From Desulfovibrio sp. TomC (GTDB lineage Bacteria > Desulfobacterota > Desulfovibrionia > Desulfovibrionales > Desulfovibrionaceae): a stretch of 64,000 bases of DNA. The notes under the pieces were generated by a model. That model was not told where the DNA came from. It did not search any database and saw only the letters and a program-made list of their open reading frames with translations. Below, piece by piece: positions 15,990 through 25,066 of this stretch; the stretch's first letter is position 1, and every line of letters starts with the position of its first letter. Made by a program: the position numbers and the translations under genes. The DNA lies in the NCBI RefSeq assembly GCF_000801335.2, contig NZ_JSEH01000001.1:186001-250000 (forward strand), in the 5' to 3' direction.

Positions 15990-16724
15990 TCAGGAGCTGG
16001 CAGGCTGACCAGCCAAATAAGCCAAGGCCTGTTCCCGGTCGGCAAACCGGGGGGCCTTGTCGGTGATGCCCAGGCGGTCGAGCACTCGCATGAAATTGTC
16101 GGCCAGACCAAACACGGCCGCCCGGCGGCCCGAGGCCAGACAGGCGTCGGCCAGAGTGAGCAGGATGTCAAGACCCGCGCCGTTTATCGAGGCATTGGGC
16201 GTAAACGCAAAAAGAATCGCCCGGGCTGCGTCCATCTCCCGAAACGCCCGGGTCAGAAATGGCTCGGTTTCGCCGGTGAGACTGCCCCGGATGTGGATGA
16301 CGCCGACCTCCCCTTCCCTGGTGGCGGCCACATCGCCGTAACTGCCGGCCGATTCGACCATATCCAGGCGGGCTCCCGCCCGACTCAGAGCAGCTTCCAG
16401 GGTTTCCCGGCGGATGGGCTTGTCGATAAAATCCGTGGCCCGGAGTCCCAGGGCGGCCAGGGCCAGATCGGTGTCGCCATGGCCAGTGATGACAATGACC
16501 TCAGTGGCGGGTCGACGGGCTTTGATGGCTTTGAGGACCTGCAGGCCGTCCATGCCAGGCATCTTGATGTCGGTGAGCACGAGGGGCGGGGACTCGGCGT
16601 CAAAGAGGGCCAAACCCTCCTCGCCGCTGGCCGCAACCAGCACCCGATAGCCGTAGGCTCCGAGATAGAGCTCGAACATCTGAAGCGTGGGCCGTTCGTC
16701 GTCGATAACCAAAATGGTGCGCAT
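15990..16724 (-). CDS. Response regulator with REC and STAS domains
   Basis: A 244-residue protein starting at ATG 16724 (MRTILVIDDE). Residues 1-120 form a receiver domain: acidic pair Asp8/Asp9, phosphoacceptor Asp52 in VLTDIKMPGMDG, and the conserved lysine in FIDKPIRRE. Residues about 130-240 look like a STAS (anti-sigma antagonist-like) domain: GEVGVIHIRGSLTGETEPFL and SINGAGLDILLTLADA. STAS domains act by protein-protein binding, so the output would be a partner switch, not DNA binding. It is the last gene of the solute-binding protein/kinase/regulator operon. The STAS assignment is by pattern. Confidence 0.82.
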   Translation of the reverse strand: MRTILVIDDERPTLQMFELYLGAYGYRVLVAASGEEGLALFDAESPPLVLTDIKMPGMDGLQVLKAIKARRPATEVIVITGHGDTDLALAALGLRATDFIDKPIRRETLEAALSRAGARLDMVESAGSYGDVAATREGEVGVIHIRGSLTGETEPFLTRAFREMDAARAILFAFTPNASINGAGLDILLTLADACLASGRRAAVFGLADNFMRVLDRLGITDKAPRFADREQALAYLAGQPASS

Positions 16725-16778
16725 AGGGGCTCCCGGACCGTCTCGCATGTGGCTGTTTGCTGGCTTGGGGCGGCGACG

Positions 16779-18776
16779 TCAAGCTCCGCGGCCGGGTCTG
16801 TCCCGGGCGGCCGGAAAAGTCAGTCGAAACACGCTTCCCTGGCCAGGGGCGCTGTCGACTTCAATTTCGCCGCCGTAATCCCTGACGATGCCGTAGGTTA
16901 TGGCCAAGCCCAGGCCCATGCCCTGGCCGGTTTGCTTGGTGGTGAAAAACGGTTCGAAAATCTTGCGTCGCTCGGATTCCGGGATGCCGGTCCCGGTATC
17001 GGAAACAGACACCATGACCTGCCCGTTGACGCTTCGGGAGGTGATGGCCAGACGCCGGGGTCGATCCCGGCCGCGCGGATCAATCATGGCGTCGCGGGCA
17101 TTGACCACAAGGTTGAAAAAGACCTGCTCCAGCCGGTTGGCGTGGGCCTTAATCGGGGCATCCGCCAGAAGGTCAAGCGTAATGTCGATCCCTTGCAAAG
17201 CCAATTCATGGCCGATCATGGTAAACACGCCACGAATTGGCTCGTTAATATCCACTTTCTCCAGCCTGGGTTCGGACTTGCGACCGAAATCGCGCAGATG
17301 GCCGATTATGCCCGCAGCCCGGTCCACCTGCTGGCTGACCTGCTCGGTGACTGTGGCCAAGGCCGCCGGTGTAGGAGAATTGCCGCTCTCCACCACCATC
17401 TTCAGGTAGTCGCTGCCGATTTTGATGGCATTGAGCGGCTGGTTCAGTTCGTGGGCGATGCCGGCGGACATCTCGCCCAGGGTCTTCATTTTGCTGGCCT
17501 GGATGAGCTGGGCGTCTTTTTCCACCAGCTCGGTGATGTCGGTGGCCGACACAATGACCGCATCGCGCCCCCGGTAGGCGATGCGGCAGGCGTGGACGTT
17601 GACGTAGAGCGGATTGCCGTCTTTTCGCACATGGCGCAGCTTGGGAAAAAGCACCCGGCCCGGGGCGTCGCGGTCGCGCAGATAGCCGGCCACGCCTCCG
17701 CCATCGGCTTCCGGCTCCAGATCGGCTACATTGCGGCCGGACAGTTCCTTGCGCCCGTAGCCGTACACCGCCTCGGCCTGGGAATTGGCATCGAGGATGC
17801 GGCCGCTCCCCGCATCGACCACAAAGACGGGATCGGGGTTGCTGTCGAAAAGGGAGCGGTATTTCTCCTCGGACTCACGCAACCGGCGGCGGTACAGGCG
17901 GATGCTCCAGATCATGTTGCTAAAGGACTCGGCGAGCTGGGCCACTTCGTCGCCGCCGCCGTCTTTGCGGTAGAACCGGCACTCCCGGCAGGTGCGGGAA
18001 TTGACCAGACTGGAGGTCTCGGAATCGGCGCGATTTTGATCGAAATGCCAGCAGGGCAGATCCGTGTCGGCATAGGCTTGGCAGTGTTTGACGGCGTCGT
18101 CGGACAGGCCGAGCATGGCTTCGGGCGCATCCATACTGCCCCGGCTGATGGCGTCGGCAGCCTGGGTCAGCCGGGAAAGCGGCCGGGCCACGGCATTGGA
18201 CAGGCGAAGGACAATGAGGAACATGACCACGGTGACGGCTGTGATAAAACCCAAAAAGGTGGTGCGTAGTTTTCCCACCAGGGAATCGATGTGGCTCTTG
18301 GACAGCCCGACATGGACTGCGCCCAGCGTGTAAATGCCTTCGCGCACGGGAACTGCAATGTCGATGGCCTGGGCGCTGTCAAAATCAACCAGATCAATGC
18401 CGTACTCCCGGTTCTCGGACAGGGGATTAATCTTGCGCAGGTCCTCGGGAAACGGCCGGATAAAGGTGTTGGCCAGGATGCGTCCTTCATTGTCCCGGAT
18501 GAAAATGTAGGAAACCAGCACCTTGCGTTCGCCAAGTTGGGCCGCGTCGAACACCAAGCTGACCAGATTGGCCCGGTCCTTGTCCAGGATAAAGCCGCTG
18601 GCCCGTTCGGCAATGCTCTGGCCGATGGCCACGCCGCGCTGTTCGAGTTCGCGGTTAAGACTCGTCACCAAAATCCAGCGGGCCAGGATGGCAATGACGG
18701 CGCTGACCAGGAGCACCACCGCCATGGTGCCGCCAAACATCTTGAGCTTTAAGCTGACCCGTTGGGGAAACGGCAT
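16779..18776 (-). CDS. Membrane sensor histidine kinase (HAMP, Cys-rich insertion, PAS, HisKA, HATPase)
   Basis: A 665-residue kinase. Membrane helices at about 17-38 and 173-192 flank a roughly 130-residue periplasmic sensor; HAMP follows ([18 protein letters not shown]). Residues 230-270 hold four cysteines (Cys232, Cys242, Cys263, Cys266, the last two as CRECRFY), a possible metal or redox site. A PAS domain covers about 305-425. The phosphorylated His442 lies in [16 protein letters not shown]; the ATPase has [24 protein letters not shown] and [11 protein letters not shown]. It starts 4 bases after the stop of the solute-binding lipoprotein gene, which probably feeds it ligand information, and signals to the REC-STAS regulator downstream. 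Confidence 0.93.
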   Translation of the reverse strand: MPFPQRVSLKLKMFGGTMAVVLLVSAVIAILARWILVTSLNRELEQRGVAIGQSIAERASGFILDKDRANLVSLVFDAAQLGERKVLVSYIFIRDNEGRILANTFIRPFPEDLRKINPLSENREYGIDLVDFDSAQAIDIAVPVREGIYTLGAVHVGLSKSHIDSLVGKLRTTFLGFITAVTVVMFLIVLRLSNAVARPLSRLTQAADAISRGSMDAPEAMLGLSDDAVKHCQAYADTDLPCWHFDQNRADSETSSLVNSRTCRECRFYRKDGGGDEVAQLAESFSNMIWSIRLYRRRLRESEEKYRSLFDSNPDPVFVVDAGSGRILDANSQAEAVYGYGRKELSGRNVADLEPEADGGGVAGYLRDRDAPGRVLFPKLRHVRKDGNPLYVNVHACRIAYRGRDAVIVSATDITELVEKDAQLIQASKMKTLGEMSAGIAHELNQPLNAIKIGSDYLKMVVESGNSPTPAALATVTEQVSQQVDRAAGIIGHLRDFGRKSEPRLEKVDINEPIRGVFTMIGHELALQGIDITLDLLADAPIKAHANRLEQVFFNLVVNARDAMIDPRGRDRPRRLAITSRSVNGQVMVSVSDTGTGIPESERRKIFEPFFTTKQTGQGMGLGLAITYGIVRDYGGEIEVDSAPGQGSVFRLTFPAARDRPGRGA

Positions 18777-18780
18777 ACGG

Positions 18781-20103
18781 TTACCGGTCGGATCCGACTG
18801 CGCCAGGGCCGCCTGCGCCGTCGAGTTCAGTGGGAACAGACGTCATCTTGGCCGAAGCCGCCAGGATCTCCTTGATGCGCCCCCAATCCGTGACCATCTG
18901 AAAGTGGCCGTGGTCAAACCGGGTGAAATAGACCCGTTCCAGGCCCTGATGGCGGTCTTTGGCGAAGCTGACTGGACTGGCGATGCCCACGGAAAAATTG
19001 GTGATGGATTCGATGGCGTCGAGGAAGTGTTCCCGGGTCAGTTCCCGACCGGCCCGGCGAAGGCCCTCGACCAGCACCCGGGCGTTTATAAACCCTTCCA
19101 AGCCGACCACATTGGGGCGTTCCTCGGGAAAGGAACGGGCCAGGAGCCGGGCGTAGTCCATAACCCCGGTCAACAACGCAGCCGCCTCAGGCAGATCCGG
19201 CGGCGGCGCCACCTGGGACATCAAAAGCGGCGTGTCGTCGCCGGGTCCGAGAATCCGGGCAATCTCGTCGGCTCCGACAAAGGAGACGGCATAAAAAAGA
19301 CCCCGGTAGCCCCTGGCCCGGGCCAGCTTGATGGCCTTGGCGCAGGGACCGTAGGTGCCGATCATCACGATGGCCTGGGGATTGGCTTCCAAGAGACGCC
19401 CCACCCCCTCCTCCACGTCCATGGTGCCCCGGATGTAGGACCCACGGGCCACCGGGGCCAGCCCCAGGGATTTGAGCGCCATTTCCGTGCCCTTGAGTCC
19501 GTCAAAGCCGTAGGCGTCGTACTGATACAGCACAGCCACCCGGTCAAAGCCGAGATCGCTGACGAGATGGTCTACGGCAGCGGCAGTCTCCTGGTAATAT
19601 GAGGCCCGGATGTTGACGATGTAGCGGCGAAACGGAAAACGCAGGACATCGGCCCCGGTGAAGCTGCCGACAAGCGGCACACGGGCTTCTTCCAAAAGCG
19701 GAATGATCTTGGCGGTGGTCGGGGTGCCGACGTAGCTGAACAGACAGAACACGCGGTCTTCGACAATGAGCTGTTGGGTGTTGGCCACGCAGCGCGGCGG
19801 GTCGTAGCCGTCATCAAGGGTGATGAGCTTGATGGTCCGCCCGGCCACCCCGCCGGCTTCATTGACGGCGTTTAGATAGGCCTGCGCCCCGTAAAGCGTC
19901 TGTTTGCCAAGATAGCTGGCATGGCCGGTGAGCGGCAGGGAACAGCCGATGGTCACGGTGTCGCTGGTGACGCCCGGGGTGCTGGTCGCACCTTTTTCAG
20001 GCGACGACTCTCCCGAACAGGCGGCCAGGACGACGGTCACGACGCAGGCGGCCAACACGGCCAAGCCTCGCATGCGGCGGGAAATTGGTGTGGAGATGCC
20101 CAT
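18781..20103 (-). CDS. Branched-chain-amino-acid-type solute-binding lipoprotein
   Basis: A 440-residue periplasmic type I solute-binding protein of the LivJ/amide-binding class. The start at 20103 gives a lipoprotein signal (VTVVLAAC, lipid Cys29). The two-lobe fold is seen in TIGCSLPLTGHASYLGKQTLYGAQAYLNAVNEAGGVAGR and the closing hinge near VNIRASYYQETAAAVDHLV. No permease or ATPase genes are adjacent; instead the histidine kinase gene begins 4 bases after the stop. This arrangement suggests that the protein works as a sensor component and not in transport. The ligand is unknown. Confidence 0.9.
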   Translation of the reverse strand: MGISTPISRRMRGLAVLAACVVTVVLAACSGESSPEKGATSTPGVTSDTVTIGCSLPLTGHASYLGKQTLYGAQAYLNAVNEAGGVAGRTIKLITLDDGYDPPRCVANTQQLIVEDRVFCLFSYVGTPTTAKIIPLLEEARVPLVGSFTGADVLRFPFRRYIVNIRASYYQETAAAVDHLVSDLGFDRVAVLYQYDAYGFDGLKGTEMALKSLGLAPVARGSYIRGTMDVEEGVGRLLEANPQAIVMIGTYGPCAKAIKLARARGYRGLFYAVSFVGADEIARILGPGDDTPLLMSQVAPPPDLPEAAALLTGVMDYARLLARSFPEERPNVVGLEGFINARVLVEGLRRAGRELTREHFLDAIESITNFSVGIASPVSFAKDRHQGLERVYFTRFDHGHFQMVTDWGRIKEILAASAKMTSVPTELDGAGGPGAVGSDR

Positions 20104-20193
20104 GGCTGAGGATAGCAGACGAGGCCAGGGGTTGGTCAACCGGTGTGACGGGCCAAACGGGCCGGCCGGACCGGCCGCGCAAACCGCCGCAGT

Positions 20194-20219
20194 CGGGAGG
20201 CCGTGGCAGCGGCCTCCCG
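20194..20219 (-). terminator. 10-bp hairpin past the end of fdhB
   Basis: A perfect stem CGGGAGGCCG (20194-20203) with 20210-20219 and a 6-base loop, 20 bases after the fdhB stop on the minus strand. It is followed by GC-rich sequence with no real T run, so it is either a weak terminator or an mRNA-stabilising hairpin before the solute-binding lipoprotein gene. Confidence 0.5.
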
Positions 20220-20239
20220 AAGCGGACGGAAGCGGGAAC

Positions 20240-20962
20240 CTAACCGAGAACCCGAAGCGGACGCATGACCTTCGCCAGGAAGGCCTTGCGGCTTAAGGGC
20301 CGTGGTCCGGCGTCTCCGAACTGGACGTATTTGTAGTAGGCGCTGGGCGGGAACGGGCACAGGAAGATGACCCGCACCGAATCAGCGTCCACCAGCTCGG
20401 CCTTGGGGAACTTGACCTTGAGCTTTCCCAGGCGTTCCCGGGCCATGGCCAACATTTCGTCACGGTCGCCGAAGTTCATGGTGCCGGTGGGACAGGTCTT
20501 CACGCATGAAGGCACCATGCCGGCATGGATGCGGTCGTTGCACAGGTCGCACTTGTACATGAGCTTGGTGGCCGCATCGACGCGGGGAATGTCATAGGGA
20601 CAGGCCTCGCGCACACCCTGGGCGTTTAAGCCCTTGCACTTCTCAGTAAACACCACGGCCCCGGTCTCAGGGTCCTGGACAATGGCGTCAGGGACTTCGG
20701 AATCACCGACCATCTTGCAGGGCGCATCCAGGCAGTGGCGGCATTGGTCCGGAAAGAACAGCCACTGGAACGTGTCGTCGATGGTGGTTTCGGTAAAGCG
20801 CACCACTTTGAGCGTCTGCCAGGACAGATCCGGCGGATTCTGGTGCGAACCGGTATTTTCCGTTTGCTCCACGGGTTTATTCTTCCACTGCTTGCAGGCG
20901 ATCTGGCAACCCCGACAGCCGGTGCAGCGCGACAGGTCGACAAAGAAGCTCTTTCCATTCAT
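20240..20962 (-). CDS. fdhB: Formate dehydrogenase beta subunit (four [4Fe-4S] clusters)
   Basis: A 240-residue electron-transfer subunit starting at ATG 20962 (MNGKSFFVDL). Four cysteine groups bind four [4Fe-4S] clusters: CTGCRGCQIACKQWKN, CRHCLDAPCK, the group ending REACPYDIPR, and YKCDLCNDR with SCVKTCPTG. It has no signal peptide or C-terminal membrane anchor, so it is presumably exported with the Tat-signal alpha subunit and forms a soluble periplasmic heterodimer like the D. gigas enzyme. It begins 14 bases after the fdhA stop. No cytochrome subunit gene is nearby. Confidence 0.93.
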   Translation of the reverse strand: MNGKSFFVDLSRCTGCRGCQIACKQWKNKPVEQTENTGSHQNPPDLSWQTLKVVRFTETTIDDTFQWLFFPDQCRHCLDAPCKMVGDSEVPDAIVQDPETGAVVFTEKCKGLNAQGVREACPYDIPRVDAATKLMYKCDLCNDRIHAGMVPSCVKTCPTGTMNFGDRDEMLAMARERLGKLKVKFPKAELVDADSVRVIFLCPFPPSAYYKYVQFGDAGPRPLSRKAFLAKVMRPLRVLG

Positions 20963-20976
20963 GGCGTCGGTCCTCC

Positions 20977-23900
20977 CTAGGCCTTGCGCACGTTGACCAT
21001 GAAGGCCTTGGTCTCGGGGATGCCCGTATTGGGATCGCCGACTGACGGACACAGGATGTTGGCCGAATCACCGCCGTTTTTGGGCCAGGTCCAGCCATAA
21101 TGCCAGGGGATGCCCACCTGGTGGATGGTCTGGCCAAGCACGGTAAACGGCTGGATGCGTTCGGTGACGATGGCCTTGGCCCAAAGCGACCCGCGGGTGC
21201 AGTCGAGAATGACCTTTTCACCGTTTTTAATGCCGCGCATCGTGGCCAGCTCCGGGCTCATCTCGCAGAACATCTGCGGTTCCGCCTCAAGGAGCCAGGG
21301 AGAGTTGCGGGTCATGACGCCGGTCTGCCAGTGCTCGGTCACCCGGTAGGTGGAGCAGATAAACGGATACCGGGGATCGCAGGAGGCGTGAATGTCGGCC
21401 GGGCCGGTGAACTTGAGCGCCGTCGGGTTGTGCAATTGCTTGGAGAAGGGGTTCTCGGCAATGGGACACTCCAGCGGCTCGTAGTGCTCGGGCAAGGGGC
21501 CGTCGTTGCGGCCCGGGCCAAAGATCTGGCCCATGCCGTCGCCGGTCATGATAAACGGGAACTTGCCCTTTTCGGTGTCGGCCATGGGTGGCCAGGGACC
21601 GTCAGGCACATCGCCTTCCCATTTGCCGTTGACCCAGGCAATGACCGGCTTGTCCGGCTGGTAGGGCTTGCCTTGGGGATCGACCGAGGCACGGTTGTAG
21701 AGCACCCGGCGGTTGACCGGCCAGGCCCAGGACCAGGCCGGGAACAACCCGATCTTGGCCTGCATGGCCGTTTGGGACTTATCGCGCCGGGCGGACATGT
21801 TCTTGTCGGTGTAGGAACCGCAATAGACCCAGGTGCCGGAGCAGGTGGAGCCGTCGTTTTGCAGCAGGGCAAAGCTCGGCACCGGATCACCGGGCTTAAA
21901 GGTCTTGTCCGCGTCGCCGACCTTGAGGGTTTTTTCCGTGAGGAAATAGCCGTTGATGCGCTTGGCGACCTTGTGGGGATCGTAGATGTGGTTGGTGGCC
22001 ACATCCCAATTGAGGTTTTTGATGGGATCGGGATAGGCCCCGCCTTCTTTGGCGTAAAGCTCCCGGATCTTTTCAAACAACTCATAGATAATATCGCCAT
22101 CGGGCTTGGAGTCGCCGGACGGTGCCTGGGCCACATTGCGCCACTGCATCCAACGGCCGGAGTTGGAGATGGAGCCTTCCTTTTCAAAGGACACGGCGCA
22201 CGGCAGATAAAAGACCTCGGTCTTGATCTTCTTGGGGTCCATGCCCGGGCCCTTCCAGAAGGAACCGGTCTCGGTCTCGAACATGTTGACCGTGACCATC
22301 CAGTCAAGCTTGGTCATGGCCTCACGGGTCTTGTTGGAGTTGGCGGTGCTGGCGGCCGGATTCTGGCCCCAGGCGAAAAAGCCCTTGAAGGCTCCGCCAA
22401 GCATGACGTCAAACAGCGACAGCCAGGAGTAGTCCTTGCCCGGCTCAAGCTTGGGCAGATAGGAATAGCCGGTGTCGAGATCCTGGTTGGGATACATCGA
22501 CTTGATGAAGCTGGCCAGGTACTTGGGCCGGTTGCCCCACCAGTTGGCGCTTTGCGGTTCCTTGGTGACCGGGGTGTTCTTCTCGTTGTACTCGGCCAGG
22601 GTCTGCATCGCCGCCGTGGGCGTGGGGATGTAGCCGGGCAGAATGTGGAAGAGCAGCCCCTGGTCGGTGGAACCCTGGACGTTGGCCTCGCCGCGCAGGG
22701 CGTTAATGCCGCCGCCGGCCACACCCATGTTGCCAAGAAGCAGCTGGATGATGGACATAGCGCGGATGTTCTGTACGCCGACGGTGTGCTGGGTCTGGCC
22801 CATGGCGTAGAGCATGGTGCCGGACTTTTCCGGTTTGCCCGTGGCGGCGTAGGTCTGGTAGACCTTCTGCAAATCGGCCACCGGGGTGCCGGTAATAGCC
22901 GAAACAGACTTCATGTCATAACGGTCGTAATGGGCCTTCATGATCTGGTAAACGCAACGAGGATCTTTGAGGGTCGGATCCTTCTTGATGCGTCCCTGGT
23001 CGTCCTTGGCAAAGCTCCAGGTCGACTTGTCATAGGCGCGCTTCTCAGCGTCAAAGCCGCTGAACAGGCCGTCCTTGAAGTCGTACTTGTCGCCCAGGAT
23101 AAACGAGGCATTGGTATAATTGACGACGTAGTCTTTAAAGATCAGGTTGTTGGCCAGGATGTACCGGATGAGACCGCCGAAGAAGGGAATATCGGAGCCG
23201 GACCGGAGCCGGGCAAACACGTCGGCATGCTGGGACGTACGGGTGTAGCGCGGATCCACGTGGATCATGGTCGCGCCCTTGTCCTTGGCCCGAAGCACCC
23301 ATTTAAACGAGATGGGATGGTTCTCGGCGGCGTTGCTGCCGATAATGAAAATGCAATCCGAATTGACGATGTCGATCCAGTGGTTCGTCATCGCCCCGCG
23401 TCCGAACGACTCTGCCAGAGCCGCTACAGTTGCGCTGTGTCAGATACGGGCCTGGTGCTCAATGTAACTTAACCCCATGGCCCGGAGCATGGCCTGGTAG
23501 ATCCAGCATTCTTCGTTGTCCATAGCGGCGGAACCGACCGAGGCGATGCCTTCGCAGCGGTTGACCACCCGGCCCTTGCTGTCCTTGGTCGTAAAGCTGC
23601 CGTCGCGGGCTTCCTTGACCTTGCGGGCAATGCGGTCGAGCGCCCAATCCCAGGATTTTTCTTCCCAGTTCTCGCTGTAGGGAGCACGGTACATGACTTT
23701 GAGAATACGGCGGTCGTTTTTCCCAAGCTGGTAATGGGACGCACCCTTGGGACACAGAGCGCCTTCGTTGATCGGATGGTCGGGATCGCCCTCAATGTTG
23801 ACCACCCTCCCCTTGCCGTCCTTGTCCGTGCTGGCTATGAGCCCGCAGCCCACCGAACAGTAGCAGCACACCGAGGTGGTCTGCTTGGTGAACTTGAGTT

Positions 23901-24015
23901 TGGCCGCCTGCGCTTCAGCATAGGCCGGCTTCAGATCGAAGCCGAGTCCGCCGAAAGCGGTCACTGCGGTCGTCGCGCCAGCAATTTTCAGGAACTCTCG
24001 CCGGTTCCACTCCAT
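20977..24015 (-). CDS. fdhA: Formate dehydrogenase alpha subunit, selenoprotein (in-frame UGA = Sec192)
   Basis: A 1012-residue molybdo/tungsto-enzyme oxidising formate to CO2. The N-terminus has a Tat signal (NRREFLKIAGATTAVTAFGG). The [4Fe-4S] site is SVCCYCSVGCGL plus the later ALCPKG. The frame is broken by one TGA at 23442-23440, set in EHQARI-U-HSATVAALAESFG, exactly the selenocysteine context of formate dehydrogenases; a hairpin follows directly. Reading through, the frame stays open to 20977 with all the bis-MGD-binding regions and a normal length, so this is one selenoprotein gene and not two fragments. fdhB follows; accessory genes lie upstream on the same strand. Confidence 0.95.
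23406..23442 (-). promoter_or_regulatory. Sec UGA codon and candidate bacterial SECIS hairpin in fdhA
   Basis: The UGA (23442-23440) is followed 15 bases later by GCGGCTCT-GGC-AGAGTCGT (23424-23406), an 8-pair stem with two G-U pairs and a 3-base loop. Bacterial SECIS elements lie directly after the UGA within the coding sequence and bind SelB. The spacing is in the usual range. Pairing was done by eye. Confidence 0.75.
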
Positions 24016-24093
24016 GGTCCGTCTCCTTGCCGCTAGGCGTTCATCACAATCCCGCCGCCAGGCTTGCGGCGTCGGGCTTTGACCCGTGTGGTG

Positions 24094-24113
24094 TTATGCT
24101 AAATTTAGCATAA
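24094..24113. promoter_or_regulatory. Perfect 20-base palindrome upstream of fdhA (candidate operator)
   Basis: TTATGCTAAATTTAGCATAA is a perfect palindrome, 78 bases upstream of the fdhA start and in an AT-rich patch unlike the surrounding GC-rich DNA. This is typical of a dimeric repressor or activator site. The cognate regulator is not identifiable from the window; a molybdate- or formate-responsive factor would be logical but is speculation. Confidence 0.6.
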
Positions 24114-24153
24114 GTTAAAAATAACATATACTTCAGTGCAAAGGATCACTCTT

Positions 24154-24182
24154 TATCTAAAAAGCGGGCCGCACGGGGTCAA
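24154..24182 (-). promoter_or_regulatory. Candidate sigma-70 promoter for fdhAB
   Basis: On the minus strand TTGACC (24182-24177), 17 bases, TAGATA (24159-24154). Transcription would begin near 24147, placing the palindrome at 24094-24113 in the leader, 34-53 bases downstream. The -10 hexamer is a moderate match only. Confidence 0.4.
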
Positions 24183-24193
24183 AGAAAACCGTA

Positions 24194-25054
24194 TTAGTTA
24201 AGATCTGGCACTAACGAGGCAATGTTGGCGAGTAAAATCGGCAGGATATCCTGGTCTCGATGGTTGTAGCGAAACTCCAACTCCTTCAGATAGAGCGGAA
24301 ATTTCCGGGCTGTGACGCCATGAAACCGGATCAGCCGCTCCCGGGCATACGGCCAGAACCCGGCCTGTCGGGGGTCGACCTCAGGAGCCCGGCCGGCCAC
24401 CTCGACCAACCGGCGGTTGAGCAGCTCCGAGCCGCAGGCGACCAGGGCGTCATAGCGCAGATACCGATCGGAATAGACAATGGACCCCAGGCGCGACAGG
24501 GGCAGGGAGAAATTACGGTTGAAATGCAGTAGATCCTGCGGGGCAAGGGTTGGCAGATAATCGATAAACACCATGTCGCCGCGTTCCAGAATGCCAAAGA
24601 CCGGAATGGCGGCCAGGGGCGCCTCGGGACCGTCGGGCCGCATGGCGCGCGCCGCCGAACCGAGTTCAGCGCCGAGCGGACTTTTCAGAATCTCCAAGCC
24701 GTCCAGGCTGGCGGCCAGGATGGACAGGCGAACCACCGTGGCGGCCTTGTAGGCGGTGTTGTAGGCCATCCCCAGGGCGGCGGCCATGGCGTGGGCGGTT
24801 TCGTCAGCGGCAAAAAGAACCAGCAGGCGCAGCCACTGGCGCGGCGTGAGGCCAGCCAGGCCGGCGAACCGGCCGGACAGGGCATGAAAAGTGTAGCGAC
24901 ACGAGGCACAACGCACCCGCCCCTCGGCCAGGACATAGGCCTTGCCCGTCCCGCATCGCGGACACACGGGACGCCCTGCGGGCCAGCAATGGCGTTCCAG
25001 GAACTTCCGAGCGCTCTCCTCGGTCCGGACATGCCGGGTCAGATCAAGAGCCAT
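24194..25054 (-). CDS. IS1595-type transposase-like protein within the formate dehydrogenase operon
   Basis: A 286-residue protein with an N-terminal zinc ribbon of the IS1595 type (CPRCGTGKAYVLAEGRVRC then CASC and YTFHALSGR), and a C-terminal part with VYSDRYLRYDAL and KEFPLYLKELEFRYNHR-like features of IS1595 transposases (seen here as FPLYLKELEFRYNHRDQD). I see no terminal inverted repeats or target duplications around it. It begins 13 bases after the moaA stop and its stop is just before the fdhA promoter region. The position and intact frame suggest a domesticated, co-transcribed protein, perhaps a regulator. Whether its catalytic acidic triad is complete is unclear. Confidence 0.75.
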   Translation of the reverse strand: MALDLTRHVRTEESARKFLERHCWPAGRPVCPRCGTGKAYVLAEGRVRCASCRYTFHALSGRFAGLAGLTPRQWLRLLVLFAADETAHAMAAALGMAYNTAYKAATVVRLSILAASLDGLEILKSPLGAELGSAARAMRPDGPEAPLAAIPVFGILERGDMVFIDYLPTLAPQDLLHFNRNFSLPLSRLGSIVYSDRYLRYDALVACGSELLNRRLVEVAGRAPEVDPRQAGFWPYARERLIRFHGVTARKFPLYLKELEFRYNHRDQDILPILLANIASLVPDLN

Positions 25055-25066
25055 GCAGCCTGCAGC

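Noticed and set aside
15951-18269. 772-codon open frame antisense to the sensor kinase and response regulator
   Set aside because: Shadow of genuine genes in GC-rich DNA; composition is Gly/Gln/His-rich with no domain, and both real genes on the other strand are certain.
23391-23442. fdhA as a pseudogene or two separate genes split by a stop
   Set aside because: The stop is TGA in the exact selenocysteine context of formate dehydrogenases and a SECIS-like hairpin follows.
21100-23472. 790-codon open frame antisense to fdhA
   Set aside because: It mirrors the fdhA coding frame, has no recognisable motif and the opposite strand encodes a clear enzyme.
24194-25054. Complete insertion sequence
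   Set aside because: No terminal inverted repeats or target-site duplication can be found around the gene; it is embedded in an operon.
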